Assembly: GCF_023101765.2 (NCBI RefSeq) | Contig: NC_064237.1 | Coordinates: 10,646,199 to 10,710,198 of the forward strand | Reading direction: 5' to 3' | DNA length: 64,000 nt | DNA from: Spodoptera frugiperda | Taxonomy: Eukaryota; Arthropoda; Insecta; Lepidoptera; Noctuidae | Shown: piece after piece, positions 63,391-64,000 of the stretch | Position numbering within the stretch: position 1 is the stretch's first letter | Layout of the letters: each line of letters starts with the position of its first letter | Notes under the pieces: model-generated | The model's database searches: none | Told to the model about the DNA's origin: nothing | What the model saw: the letters and a program-made list of their open reading frames with translations, nothing else | Program-made: the position numbers and the translations under genes

Positions 63391-64000
63391 GTGAGTACCA
63401 CGCTTTATAAAAACTTTAAAAGTACTTAAAACAGAGAGGAGTGGGAGGGACGCTCGTGGCTGAAATCTAAATCTAATCTAATCTAAAAGTACTTAGTTTA
63501 TTTTCATGATTAAAAATGTATTTATATATTTTAAAACTTTTGGAGTTATGGAAAAGCACAAAAAATACTTAATTGAGGTAATCTTACTAATCTAAAGTTT
63601 GTCTTCAAAAGTAAAATCTGCTCATTCACTAACGAACGAAAAAAATAGTGTTTGAATTCTCGAGAAAGGAATTTACAGAATTGTAAAATACTCTATCTTA
63701 TATTTAAGTTCATAATCAACTGAGTACGGTACCTATTAAATTAAAACATTATGGGTAGCTTATTTCTATATAATGCTTGATTAATGCTCCAAATACTCAA
63801 TAATCCTAACCACTTCAAACGAGAATAACCAGCGAATCACCCCCAATACTCCATATGTCTAATTCCCAACTTTCTTTAAAACTCACAGCCACTTCACACT
63901 CAAGCACAAATCCTTAGGGGAGAACTTTTAGCACCATCAACCATTAAACTTTAAATAAACTAGGCAGGATATGTATCAAAAGTATACAAAATTGAGCGGT
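63391..64000 (+). other. Start of intron 2 of the unc-4-type gene
   Basis: The donor GTGAGT follows homeodomain codon 46. The rest is AT-rich with a short TCTAA-type iteration at about 63,464-63,486. No splice acceptor followed by a WFQNRR-coding sequence is present before the window ends. Confidence 0.7.

Overview
This window is insect nuclear DNA, almost certainly from a moth or butterfly. Three things point there: AT-rich sequence with short GC islands, intron-split genes, and many copies of short interspersed repeats typical of Lepidoptera. A noctuoid moth is my guess from the repeat flavour only. Nothing bacterial, viral or CRISPR-like is visible.

Two genes can be supported, transcribed away from each other. 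At the left, on the minus strand (4244 to 2868), is a three-exon gene for a V-ATPase V0 subunit e (M9.7/VhaM9.7/ATP6V0E) family protein. It has an unusual Thr/Ala/Pro-rich N-terminal extension of about 60 residues with three N-glycosylation sequons. Its 48-nt middle exon was found by predicting its length and phase and then locating it. At the right, on the plus strand, is the 5' part of a paired-class homeobox gene of the unc-4/UNCX type. Exon 1 is at 39197-39410. Exon 2 (63218-63390) carries homeodomain residues 1-46 and ends at the classic 46/47 intron. The rest of the homeodomain lies beyond the right edge.

Layout: 1-2867, flank with a 410-bp inverted-repeat element; 2868-4244, V-ATPase e-like gene; about 4.4-37.5 kb, a gene-poor interval holding repeats and scattered GC-richer non-repeat islands that may be regulatory; 37.5-39.2 kb, a CpG/GC-box-rich promoter and leader region with upstream ORFs; 39.4-63.2 kb, the 23.8-kb first intron of unc-4, AT-rich with a few GC islands and many transposon remnants; 63.4-64 kb, start of intron 2. 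A developmental regulator surrounded by about 30 kb of apparently non-coding DNA on one side and a giant first intron on the other suggests a cis-regulatory landscape, but conservation could not be tested.

The rest of the recognisable content is transposon-derived. There are at least three tRNA-like SINE families, an A-tailed short retroposon (two copies with perfect 12- and 15-bp target-site duplications), a family resembling non-LTR element 3' ends, a 'GTAAGCAATCGCCGCC' repeat family, and six inverted-repeat (MITE-like) elements. I found no convincing undescribed system. The most interesting item is the extended V-ATPase e-like protein.
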